Positions 1 to 4,920 of a stretch of DNA of 5,121 nt are shown piece after piece. Position numbers and translations under genes: made by a program. A model generated the notes under the pieces. The model was given only the letters and a program-made list of their open reading frames with translations. It was not told where the DNA came from and did no database searches. The stretch's first letter is position 1. The number at the start of each line of letters is the position of its first letter. The stretch comes from Sulfurospirillum arcachonense (lineage in GTDB: Bacteria; Campylobacterota; Campylobacteria; Campylobacterales; Sulfurospirillaceae), in assembly GCA_015662785.1 (NCBI GenBank), contig DQTM01000100.1, positions 1 to 5,121 of the forward strand. Direction: 5' to 3'.

Positions 1-1
1 A

Positions 2-25
2 TTAAAAGCTTACAAAACAGTCTAA
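2..25 (+). CDS. Possible 3' end of an upstream cassette gene (partial)
   Basis: A frame open from the left edge encodes LKAYKTV and ends at TAA 23-25, inside the GTCTAAC box of the attC-like site. Cassette genes commonly stop within or just before this box, so this may be the tail of the preceding cassette's gene. Seven codons are too few to identify a product or to show that the frame is coding. Of the other two plus frames, one stops at once and the other runs on to a TAG at 43-45. Confidence 0.25.
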   Translation, partial: LKAYKTV

Positions 26-88
26 CAAAACGCAGGAGCCAATAGTTTACCCTAGCGGGAAAACTATTGCTCTCCTCGACCGTTAGAT
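20..88 (+). other. attC-like integron recombination site
   Basis: The left box GTCTAAC (20-26) fits RYYYAAC and the right box GTTAGAT (82-88) fits GTTRRRY; TCTAAC pairs perfectly with GTTAGA. Between them is an unpaired spacer (27-33 against 77-81), then an inner stem AGGAG (34-38) with CTCCT (72-76), with unpaired bases around 39-40 and 69-71. The tip is a variable hairpin: AATAGTTT (41-48) pairs with AAACTATT (61-68), then CCC (50-52) with GGG (57-59), around a TAGC loop. The 69-bp length is within the usual attC range. This is the architecture of a folded attC, with R boxes, unpaired central spacer, L boxes with extrahelical bases and a variable terminal structure. Flanks TCTAACAA and CGTTAGATG favour the plus orientation, which puts the predicted crossover at G82/T83 and makes the downstream DNA the next cassette slot. 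No integrase gene is in the window. The alternative is an unrelated imperfect hairpin. Confidence 0.65.
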
Positions 89-107
89 GACGGAAAGGAT
101 TGAACAA

Positions 108-119
108 GGGGTCAGCCCC
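108..119. repeat. Short GC-rich hairpin GGGGTCAGCCCC
   Basis: GGGG (108-111) and CCCC (116-119) flank a TCAG loop, which stands out in otherwise AT-rich DNA. No T-tract follows directly, so it is a poor intrinsic terminator. Hairpins starting GGGGTC resemble the ends of REP elements mobilised by Y1 transposases, but a single 12-bp copy cannot establish that. It lies 20 bp beyond the attC-like site, in the 190-bp gene-free stretch before brnT. Confidence 0.35.
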
Positions 120-144
120 CAACTATGAACTTTTATCTCTTTAT

Positions 145-175
145 TATGTAAAAAATTCTAAAATAGTTTTACATA
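145..175. promoter_or_regulatory. Inverted repeat, candidate brnTA operator
   Basis: TATGTAAAA (145-153) is perfectly repeated in inverse as TTTTACATA (167-175), with a 13-nt spacer. The arms start 22 bp apart, about two helical turns, which suits binding of a dimeric regulator on one face of the DNA. A smaller symmetry, TAAAA-TAG-TTTTA (159-171), overlaps it. It lies just upstream of the brnT promoter. BrnA-type antitoxins repress their own operon, so this is a candidate BrnA site; it could instead form a hairpin in a read-through transcript. Confidence 0.4.
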
Positions 176-189
176 CTTTTCCACAATTA

Positions 190-208
190 GGTATAAATAT
201 GGTATAAT
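190..208 (+). promoter_or_regulatory. brnTA promoter: extended -10 with GGTATAA direct repeats
   Basis: TATAAT (203-208) is a perfect -10 hexamer preceded by TG plus one base (200-202), giving an extended -10. TTTCCA (178-183) could be a weak -35 at 19 bp. GGTATAA occurs twice, at 190-196 and 201-207, exactly 11 bp apart, and the second copy overlaps the -10. Repeats one helical turn apart over a promoter are a natural site for a ribbon-helix-helix repressor such as BrnA. Transcription should start around 214-216, at the brnT start codon itself. Confidence 0.6.
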
Positions 209-214
209 TAAAGC

Positions 215-490
215 ATGATATTTGAATATGATGAAGCTAAAAGCTTATCAAACAAACAGAAACATTTTATTGACTTTGAAGAAGCTCAAGAATTATGGGA
301 TGATGCTGAGTTATTTGATTTGAAATCAAACAACGATGACAAAGAAGATAGATACCTTGTCATTGGACGAATCAAATCAAAATACTATACAGCTATTGTT
401 ACTTATAGAGATGTAAATATTAGAATTATCTCAGTAAGAAGATCACGAAAAAAGGAGATTGAAACTTATGACGACTTTAGAATTAGATAA
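215..490 (+). CDS. brnT: BrnT-family type II toxin (DUF497, RelE-like ribonuclease)
   Basis: This 91-residue protein is full length for BrnT. The family pattern is clear: an N-terminal FEYDEAK...NKQKH...FEEA block (residues 3-24), RYLVIGR (46-52), and the basic C-terminal strand RIISVRRSRKKE (70-81) that carries the likely RNA-binding and catalytic residues. BrnT toxins have a RelE-like fold, cleave RNA and halt translation in the cytoplasm; BrnA binds and neutralises them. ATG 215 is forced as the start, because an in-frame TAA lies at 209-211 and conserved sequence begins at residue 3. No Shine-Dalgarno sequence precedes it and the -10 ends six bases upstream, so the message is probably leaderless. 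The gene overlaps brnA by 23 bp, in the usual toxin-first order of this family, and sits directly after an attC-like site, a common location for toxin-antitoxin modules. The family assignment is firm; activity is inferred. Confidence 0.88.
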   Translation: MIFEYDEAKSLSNKQKHFIDFEEAQELWDDAELFDLKSNNDDKEDRYLVIGRIKSKYYTAIVTYRDVNIRIISVRRSRKKEIETYDDFRIR

Positions 491-710
491 AAAATTTGAT
501 AATAATGAAGAAGATATATTGGAACATTTTGATTTATCAAGCATGAGAAAAATCAATCAAGAACCCAAAAGAGTCAATATTGATTTTCCTTCTTGGATGG
601 TAAAGTCATTGGACAAAGAAGCTAAACATGTTGGAGTAAGCCGACAAGCTGTTATAAAAATGTGGTTAGCTGAAAAACTTCAAAGCTTAGACAGCAATGT
701 AGTAAGTTAG
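468..710 (+). CDS. brnA: BrnA-type ribbon-helix-helix antitoxin
   Basis: The 80-residue partner of brnT. Residues 1-33 are acidic and probably form the toxin-binding part. Residues 34-71 form a ribbon-helix-helix DNA-binding domain of the CopG/Arc type: strand KRVNIDF, helix WMVKSLDKEAKHVG, turn VSRQ, helix AVIKMWLAEKL. This RVN-DFP-WM pattern is the form often paired with BrnT. The domain at the C-terminal end matches BrnA, where it dimerises and represses the operon. I chose ATG 468 rather than the in-frame TTG at 459: AGGAG (453-457) lies 10 nt before the ATG but only one base before the TTG. The start lies inside brnT, so its translation is probably coupled to the toxin's, while its own ribosome site could help keep antitoxin in excess. 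Family call solid; target DNA inferred. Confidence 0.85.
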   Translation: MTTLELDKKFDNNEEDILEHFDLSSMRKINQEPKRVNIDFPSWMVKSLDKEAKHVGVSRQAVIKMWLAEKLQSLDSNVVS

Positions 711-712
711 CC

Positions 713-742
713 AATAAATTACCTACCATAAGGTAATTTATT
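713..742. terminator. Perfect 12-bp stem terminator, probably bidirectional
   Basis: AATAAATTACCT (713-724) pairs with AGGTAATTTATT (731-742) without mismatch around a six-base loop, ACCATA. The stem starts two bases after the brnA stop and 24 bp beyond the aldolase stop on the other strand. The descending arm is T-rich on both strands, so it can act as a rho-independent terminator for both convergent transcripts. The T-run is broken by A, so efficiency may be moderate. It lacks RYYYAAC and GTTRRRY boxes, so it is not a second attC. Confidence 0.75.
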
Positions 743-766
743 TAGCTATCTTCAGGAATCACTTCT

Positions 767-1924
767 TTAAATGTTATGATTTTTCTTCACCTTCGCCTGT
801 TCAAGTTCCCAATATTCCATCTCAAAACAGTCTTTTAGGCTGATTCCTTGGTAACCTCCAAGTTTATCTGCTCTTAGAACTGCAAGCATTGTATGCTCTA
901 CTATGTCGTTTAAGATACTCGCTTCTTTTTCATTTTTTCCAAAAGTTACTATGCCAAAATCTTTTATAACTGCGTAGTTTGGTGCAACATTTAAACATAT
1001 CTCATTAGAGCTAAACTCTTCAAAATACTTTTTATACTCACCCATAAAATCATATATAGCTTCTTCCATTTCGTCTTCAATGACCATAGGAACTCTTTTT
1101 GTTCTTATGATATGCTCAGGCGTTAAAACTCCTCTTGTTGCAAACTCTTTTAAATTTTCCTTTGAAGCATAAAAAAGTGCGAGTGCAGATTTGTTTACAT
1201 GTAGAGATACTTTATGCCCTTTATGATGCTCTATCAATACTTTTAATTTGTCTAAATTCAAATACTTCTGTGAAGGCAAAGGATTTATATCTAGTTTTGC
1301 ATTTTGGTTTAAAAACTCTTCGGCTACGCTTACTGCTTCTATCATCTTGTCATACGATTTTTTAGCGTCATCATCAAAGGTAAAAATACCGTGATTGTGT
1401 AATATAATTCCTTTACATGTAGACCAATCAAAATTTTGTGTCATATCGTAGATAGTCTTTGCAAGTATAAACCCAGGCATTACATAAGGTACTATCAAAA
1501 AGTTAGGATAAAGGTTTTTGATATGCTCTATTCCATTTTTAGAATTCGATATAGTCACAACTGCGTCAGCGTGCGTATGGTCTACTACTTTAAAAGGTAT
1601 AAGTGCATGAAGTATCGCTTCAACCGAAGGACTTGGAGCAGATTTGTCTATCATCGCTGCTTTTTGTCCGCTTACCATATCAGCATCGCTTAGAGTGTCA
1701 AGCTTTGCCATATCTAAAAGTGTTTTCATCTTCACAGGAGCAAAACCCTCTGCTTTGATGGAAACTAAATCCCAACCACTTCCTTTTACAAACAAAATCT
1801 CTTCGCCATCAACTTTTGCTTTTACAGAGGTATTTCCACCACCATGAAGTACAAGCTCATCACTTTGACCAAGCAAATTCGATGTAAAAACTCGTAAGTT
1901 TATATCATTCCATAGATTTGTCAT
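767..1924 (-). CDS. Class II aldolase/adducin-family protein (standalone RhaD-like aldolase half)
   Basis: A 385-residue protein with a class II aldolase/adducin domain over about residues 8-210. Visible motifs are GGGNTS (28-33) and KGSGWDL (47-53) for phosphate/substrate binding, SPSVEAILHALIPF (98-111) with candidate catalytic Glu102, HTH (116-118) giving two zinc ligands, and HNHG (176-179) whose His178 is the likely third. Such enzymes cleave sugar phosphates by zinc-stabilised enolate chemistry in the cytosol. The remainder (about 220-380), with FATRGVLTPEHIIRTKRVP (261-279) and EMEYWELEQAKVKK (368-381), resembles the linker of the bifunctional rhamnulose-1-phosphate aldolase/alcohol dehydrogenases. 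Those proteins continue into a short-chain dehydrogenase of roughly 300 residues; this one stops at the junction. Its ATG overlaps the ABM stop codon in TAATG and only a weak AGAAG precedes it, so translation is probably coupled. The substrate cannot be read from sequence; no rhamnose genes are nearby. Confidence 0.82.
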   Translation of the reverse strand: MTNLWNDINLRVFTSNLLGQSDELVLHGGGNTSVKAKVDGEEILFVKGSGWDLVSIKAEGFAPVKMKTLLDMAKLDTLSDADMVSGQKAAMIDKSAPSPSVEAILHALIPFKVVDHTHADAVVTISNSKNGIEHIKNLYPNFLIVPYVMPGFILAKTIYDMTQNFDWSTCKGIILHNHGIFTFDDDAKKSYDKMIEAVSVAEEFLNQNAKLDINPLPSQKYLNLDKLKVLIEHHKGHKVSLHVNKSALALFYASKENLKEFATRGVLTPEHIIRTKRVPMVIEDEMEEAIYDFMGEYKKYFEEFSSNEICLNVAPNYAVIKDFGIVTFGKNEKEASILNDIVEHTMLAVLRADKLGGYQGISLKDCFEMEYWELEQAKVKKNHNI

Positions 1925-2208
1925 TATAAAACTTCTAAATCATCAGAAAACTTCTCAGCACAATATGGCTCAAAGTTTGATTTGTAGTAAGCATAGTGAG
2001 CAGAGAGCTTGTGAGCATCTAGTGCTGCTTCATCTCTCCATGACTCAAGAACTACAAACTTTTTAGGCTCTGCTTTTAACTGGCATATATGATAAAAAAG
2101 GCACCCATCTTCTGCTTTTGAAGCTTCTACCATAGTTGTTAAAAGCTCTTTCATCATTCCTATGCCATCAACTTTAGCTATAAATGTTACTTGCTTTGTG
2201 ATTTTCAT
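1924..2208 (-). CDS. Antibiotic biosynthesis monooxygenase (ABM) domain protein, YgiN-like
   Basis: A small single-domain protein of 94 residues from the chosen start. It matches the dimeric alpha/beta-barrel ABM pattern: strand VTFIAKVDG (7-15), helix with MVEASKAEDGCLFYHI (26-41), strand FVVLESWRDEAALDAH (51-66), and LSAHYAYY (68-75). Family members include quinol monooxygenases such as YgiN and the AI-2 catabolic enzyme LsrG; many act without a cofactor and many have no known substrate. No signal peptide is visible, so it is probably cytosolic. ATG 2206-2208 was preferred over an in-frame ATG ten codons upstream (2236-2238), because GGAG (plus-strand CTCC 2214-2217) lies five bases before it and the family sequence begins there. 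It is first of a two-gene operon with the aldolase and probably serves the same pathway, perhaps acting on a reactive carbonyl or sugar intermediate. That role is inference. Confidence 0.8.
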   Translation of the reverse strand: MKITKQVTFIAKVDGIGMMKELLTTMVEASKAEDGCLFYHICQLKAEPKKFVVLESWRDEAALDAHKLSAHYAYYKSNFEPYCAEKFSDDLEVL

Positions 2209-2236
2209 CTCGTCTCCAATTTTTCTGAAGTTTAAC

Positions 2237-2242
2237 ATTTTA
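2237..2242 (-). promoter_or_regulatory. Candidate -10 for the ABM-aldolase operon
   Basis: On the minus strand TAAAAT matches TATAAT at five of six positions. It would start transcripts near 2230, giving a leader of about 20 nt that contains the GGAG ribosome site. No good -35 stands 16-18 bp upstream. AT-rich DNA produces such hexamers often, so this is a weak call. Confidence 0.3.
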
Positions 2243-2260
2243 TTGGTTAAAAAGAAACAA

Positions 2261-2276
2261 TGACATTTTTATGTCA
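2261..2276. promoter_or_regulatory. Perfect palindrome TGACAT-N4-ATGTCA in the divergent promoter region
   Basis: TGACAT (2261-2266) and ATGTCA (2271-2276) are exact inverse copies around TTTT. The site lies 53 bp upstream of the ABM start and 32 bp upstream of the nitroreductase start, so a bound dimer could control both operons. Size and spacing suit a homodimeric regulator such as a CRP/FNR-type or winged-helix protein. Its right arm includes a minus-strand TTGACA (2277-2272), but no -10 lies at proper spacing from that. No regulator gene is adjacent. Confidence 0.45.
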
Positions 2277-2290
2277 ATTTAATTTAAAAT

Positions 2291-2305
2291 TGATTATCAT
2301 TAACA
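2291..2305. promoter_or_regulatory. Fur-box-like / FNR-box-like site before the nitroreductase
   Basis: TGATTATCATTAACA matches the 7-1-7 Fur pattern TGATAAT-N-ATTATCA at 12 of 14 defined positions. The surrounding 19 bases (2286-2304) match the classical Fur box at 14 of 19. The overlapping TTGAT-TATC-ATTAA (2290-2303) fits the FNR pattern TTGAT-N4-ATCAA at 9 of 10. It abuts a possible -10, TAAAAT (2285-2290), and ends two bases before ATG 2308, where binding would block transcription. Which regulator, if either, uses it cannot be decided here, and AT-rich DNA raises the chance of coincidence. Confidence 0.4.
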
Positions 2306-2307
2306 TT

Positions 2308-3861
2308 ATGAATAAAAATTTACAAACAGTTTTTTCATACCATGAAGAGACAAAACATGCACATCACAAATATGCTAGGTCCTTAGGTTATATGGATTGG
2401 GCAAATCAACCCAACCCATACAGAACATATCAAGGTGCTTTACATGTAGAGCTTCCTCTTGCCTTTGAGAATACTACACCACCTTATCATCTTATATTTG
2501 ATAATGATATTCCATCGGCTCCTTTACTTCTTGAGTCTATCTCACAGCTTTTACAATTCTCAATGGGAATCTCAGCTATGAAATCAGATGGACACAACGA
2601 ATGGGCACTAAGATGTAATGCCTCAAGTGGTAACTTACACCCTAGTGAAGCTTACCTCATCTTACCTCCTGTGGAGAATATAAATAAAAGCACAACGATA
2701 TCTCACTATGCTCCCAAAAATCACTCTTTAGAAATACTCAATGAATTTGACTCAAAGATTTGGGAAACTTTACCAAAAGGCTCATTTTTTGTAGCACTTA
2801 GTTCTATTGTTTATAGAGAAGTTTGGAAGTACGGAGAGAGAGCTTTTAGGTATGTCAATCTTGATGCTGGACATGCTTTGCGTTCGGTTCAAGTTAGTGC
2901 AAAAACACTTGGTTGGAAATGTAGATATTTAAGTGAAGTTTCCGATGAGGCATTGGCAAAGTTACTTGGATTTGAACAAAAAGAACGCTTTAGTGAAAGT
3001 GAAATTCCTGATATGTTATTGCTTATCACTCCAAGTGATCACTTTGATGAAGTAGATATCTCAAAACTAATGCCAAACAGATTTGAGTCAATTGCTATGA
3101 ATATAGCACAAGAGTATCAAAACTGGCAACTTATAGACGACATTGAAAAAGCAACCTTTACATGTAAGGGTAATCTATATAAAAAAATCGAACAAAGCGT
3201 TATAAAAAGAGAGCCAACAAAAGAGACAAAAGATGTGATTTTGAAAAGACGAAGTGCTCAGATGATGGACGCAGATGATAATCATATATCATTTGAAAAG
3301 TTCAAAACTATACTAGACAGTACAAAAGAGAGTTTTAGCGGATTTGACAACTTAGCAAACCTAGTTATCTTTGTTCACAATGTTAAGGAACTAAAATCTG
3401 GATTGTATATTTTTGTAAGAGCCAAAACGTATTTGAATGATTTAAAATCTTCTTTGAGTGAAAGCTTTATTTGGGAAGAGGTAAGTGAAGATTTATATGC
3501 CCTTTCATATGGAGATTTTAAAACAACAGCTCAAAACATATCTTGTAACCAAGGGATAGCTAGTGATGGAGCTTTTTCTTTAGGTATTTTATGCCCATTT
3601 TCAGATGAGATAATAAAACATGGAGCTCATAGATACAAAGAGCTTTATTGGGAGTGTGGAGCGATAGGGCAACAACTCTATCTTGAAGCTACTGCAATTG
3701 ATTTTCAAGCTACTGGTATAGGTTGTTATCTTGATGATGTTTTTCACAACTTATTAGGTTTAAAATCAAACAAATTTCAATCTTTATATCACTTTACTAT
3801 AGGAAAAGCCTTAGTCGATAAGAGAGTTTTAACAAAAGAATTATACAGGAATAGATTATGA
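2308..3861 (+). CDS. SagB/ThcOx-family two-domain nitroreductase (FMN dehydrogenase)
   Basis: A 517-residue protein with two nitroreductase-fold halves. The N-terminal half has RCNASSGNLHPSEAYL (102-117) and WKYGERAFRYVNLDAGHA (173-190), the usual SagB signatures. The C-terminal half opens with VILKRRSAQ (310-318) and has YWECGAIGQQLYLEA (447-461), TGIGCYLDD (469-477) and LYHFTIGKALVDKRV (493-507). SagB-type enzymes bind FMN; the founding members oxidise azolines to azoles in RiPP toxins such as streptolysin S. Many homologues, probably this one, sit without a YcaO cyclodehydratase or precursor peptide and have unknown substrates. I chose ATG 2308 because similarity to the family begins at MNKNLQTVFSYHEETKH. 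An in-frame ATG at 2260 adds a 16-residue hydrophobic stretch, and the palindrome and Fur/FNR-like site would then be coding. Neither start has a good Shine-Dalgarno sequence. First gene of a three-gene operon; cytosolic oxidoreductase by inference. Confidence 0.85.
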   Translation: MNKNLQTVFSYHEETKHAHHKYARSLGYMDWANQPNPYRTYQGALHVELPLAFENTTPPYHLIFDNDIPSAPLLLESISQLLQFSMGISAMKSDGHNEWALRCNASSGNLHPSEAYLILPPVENINKSTTISHYAPKNHSLEILNEFDSKIWETLPKGSFFVALSSIVYREVWKYGERAFRYVNLDAGHALRSVQVSAKTLGWKCRYLSEVSDEALAKLLGFEQKERFSESEIPDMLLLITPSDHFDEVDISKLMPNRFESIAMNIAQEYQNWQLIDDIEKATFTCKGNLYKKIEQSVIKREPTKETKDVILKRRSAQMMDADDNHISFEKFKTILDSTKESFSGFDNLANLVIFVHNVKELKSGLYIFVRAKTYLNDLKSSLSESFIWEEVSEDLYALSYGDFKTTAQNISCNQGIASDGAFSLGILCPFSDEIIKHGAHRYKELYWECGAIGQQLYLEATAIDFQATGIGCYLDDVFHNLLGLKSNKFQSLYHFTIGKALVDKRVLTKELYRNRL

Positions 3862-4919
3862 ATGATATTACAAAAAAAGATAGAATCAAAGGTACATTTT
3901 TTGGCGCAATCGTGGGTGATGCTTTGTGTTTAGGTAGCCACTACGAGTATGATGCCACAAAGATTTATAAAGCTTACGGAAACAAAGCTATAGAAAAGTT
4001 TATGTCCCCCGGAGAGATGATGGGTGGTCAGACTCACGGCATTGGCTGGGGAGCTCAAAACTACCACCCTGGTAAAAAAGCTGGTGGAACTACTGACTAT
4101 GGAGATTATAATATTCTTATTTTAGAGCATTTAGCCTCTTTACCTGATGTACCTCAACCTTTTGATGTAGCCAAACTTCTTCCTCATTGGATGAATCGAC
4201 TTGAAAACAGTTGGGGCTCTTGGATATGTACTATGACCAAAGAGACTTATGCGCAAGTTAAACAAGGCTTATCAGTAGAACATCTAGGAGGTAGGTCAAA
4301 TGCAACGGCTTTACGTCATGCAGCGGCTTATGCCTATTATGATACTGAAGAAGAAATTGTGGATATTGCTAAAAAAAGTATGTTTACGCATAAAGACCTA
4401 CATGCGCTTGGTGGTGGTGAGTTTTTTGCTCGTGTTACTTTTCGCGTTTTGAATGGACAAACTCCTTTAAAAGCCATAGAAGATGTTGCAAAACAGATGG
4501 GTGGTTTTTTTGAAAGCAAAGTTGCTCAAGCGATTGCAAAAGTAAAAGAAGCAACGAATAAAAACTCACAACTCTTTAGTGAAGATTTTGTTGATGACTT
4601 AGCAATTACGAGTATGGCTAGACTTTGGGATGTTGGTCGCTCAGAACCTATAAAAGTGGGAAAAGCTAGTCCAACAGAAGGAACCCTTCCGGGAGCTATT
4701 TACTTTATACTCAAATACGCAGACCAAAAAGATGCTCTTAAAGTTGCCTTGCAAGCCAACACTATGGTCGGTGGTGACAATGCTTCACGCTCTATTGCCA
4801 TAGGCATGGTTCTTGGTGCTTATAAGGGTGTTCAAGCTATTCCTAAAGAATGGAAAGAGAGTTTAGATCAGTGGGATTACTGTGAAAAGATGCTCAACAA
4901 ACTTCCTCTGCTAAGATAA
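3858..4919 (+). CDS. ADP-ribosylglycohydrolase-fold protein, J1-crystallin-like subgroup
   Basis: A 353-residue protein of the DraG/ARH superfamily, whose members remove ADP-ribose from proteins or small molecules using two metal ions. The fold is shown by GAIVGDALCLGSHYEYD (16-32), GGTTDYGD (76-83), FTHKD (176-180), LPGAIYFILKY (277-287) and VGGDNASRSIAIGMVLGAYKG (304-324). The metal-binding motifs are not canonical. TDD becomes TDY (79-81), with Asp83 nearby, and GGDxDT becomes GGDNAS (305-310), losing the second Asp and Thr. Similar changes occur, as I recall, in jellyfish J1-crystallin and selenoprotein J relatives, so this may be an inherited subgroup with different or no hydrolase activity. 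The start overlaps the nitroreductase stop (ATGA), with AGGA (3847-3850) seven bases upstream, so translation is coupled. No signal peptide or membrane segment is apparent. Superfamily certain, substrate unknown. Confidence 0.85.
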   Translation: MNDITKKDRIKGTFFGAIVGDALCLGSHYEYDATKIYKAYGNKAIEKFMSPGEMMGGQTHGIGWGAQNYHPGKKAGGTTDYGDYNILILEHLASLPDVPQPFDVAKLLPHWMNRLENSWGSWICTMTKETYAQVKQGLSVEHLGGRSNATALRHAAAYAYYDTEEEIVDIAKKSMFTHKDLHALGGGEFFARVTFRVLNGQTPLKAIEDVAKQMGGFFESKVAQAIAKVKEATNKNSQLFSEDFVDDLAITSMARLWDVGRSEPIKVGKASPTEGTLPGAIYFILKYADQKDALKVALQANTMVGGDNASRSIAIGMVLGAYKGVQAIPKEWKESLDQWDYCEKMLNKLPLLR

Positions 4920-4920
4920 T

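Noticed and set aside
459..467. Upstream TTG start for brnA
   Set aside because: AGGAG at 453-457 is one base from the TTG, too close for initiation, but well placed for ATG 468.
713..742. Second attC after brnA
   Set aside because: It is a simple perfect hairpin without RYYYAAC or GTTRRRY boxes and without unpaired inner bases; it fits a terminator.
742..780. Alternative aldolase C-terminus in another frame (IITFKEVIPEDS)
   Set aside because: A short open stretch follows in a shifted frame on the minus strand, but nothing shows a frameshift and the annotated end is consistent with the linker end.
1135..1847. Three plus-strand open frames (1135-1365, 1436-1693, 1644-1847)
   Set aside because: All lie antisense inside the well-supported aldolase gene and have no recognisable domains.
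2209..2238. Upstream ATG for the ABM protein, adding ten residues
   Set aside because: The internal ATG 2206-2208 has GGAG at five bases and begins the family sequence; the upstream ATG overlaps the candidate -10.
2260..2307. Upstream ATG for the nitroreductase
   Set aside because: It adds a hydrophobic 16-residue stretch not typical of the family and would make the palindrome and Fur/FNR-like site coding. Not fully excluded, because the internal start also lacks a ribosome site.
2308..3861. Azole-modified peptide (TOMM/RiPP) gene cluster
   Set aside because: Only the SagB-like enzyme is present; no YcaO protein, precursor peptide, protease or exporter is in the window.
4337..4519. Minus-strand open frame
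   Set aside because: Antisense shadow within the ADP-ribosylglycohydrolase-fold gene.
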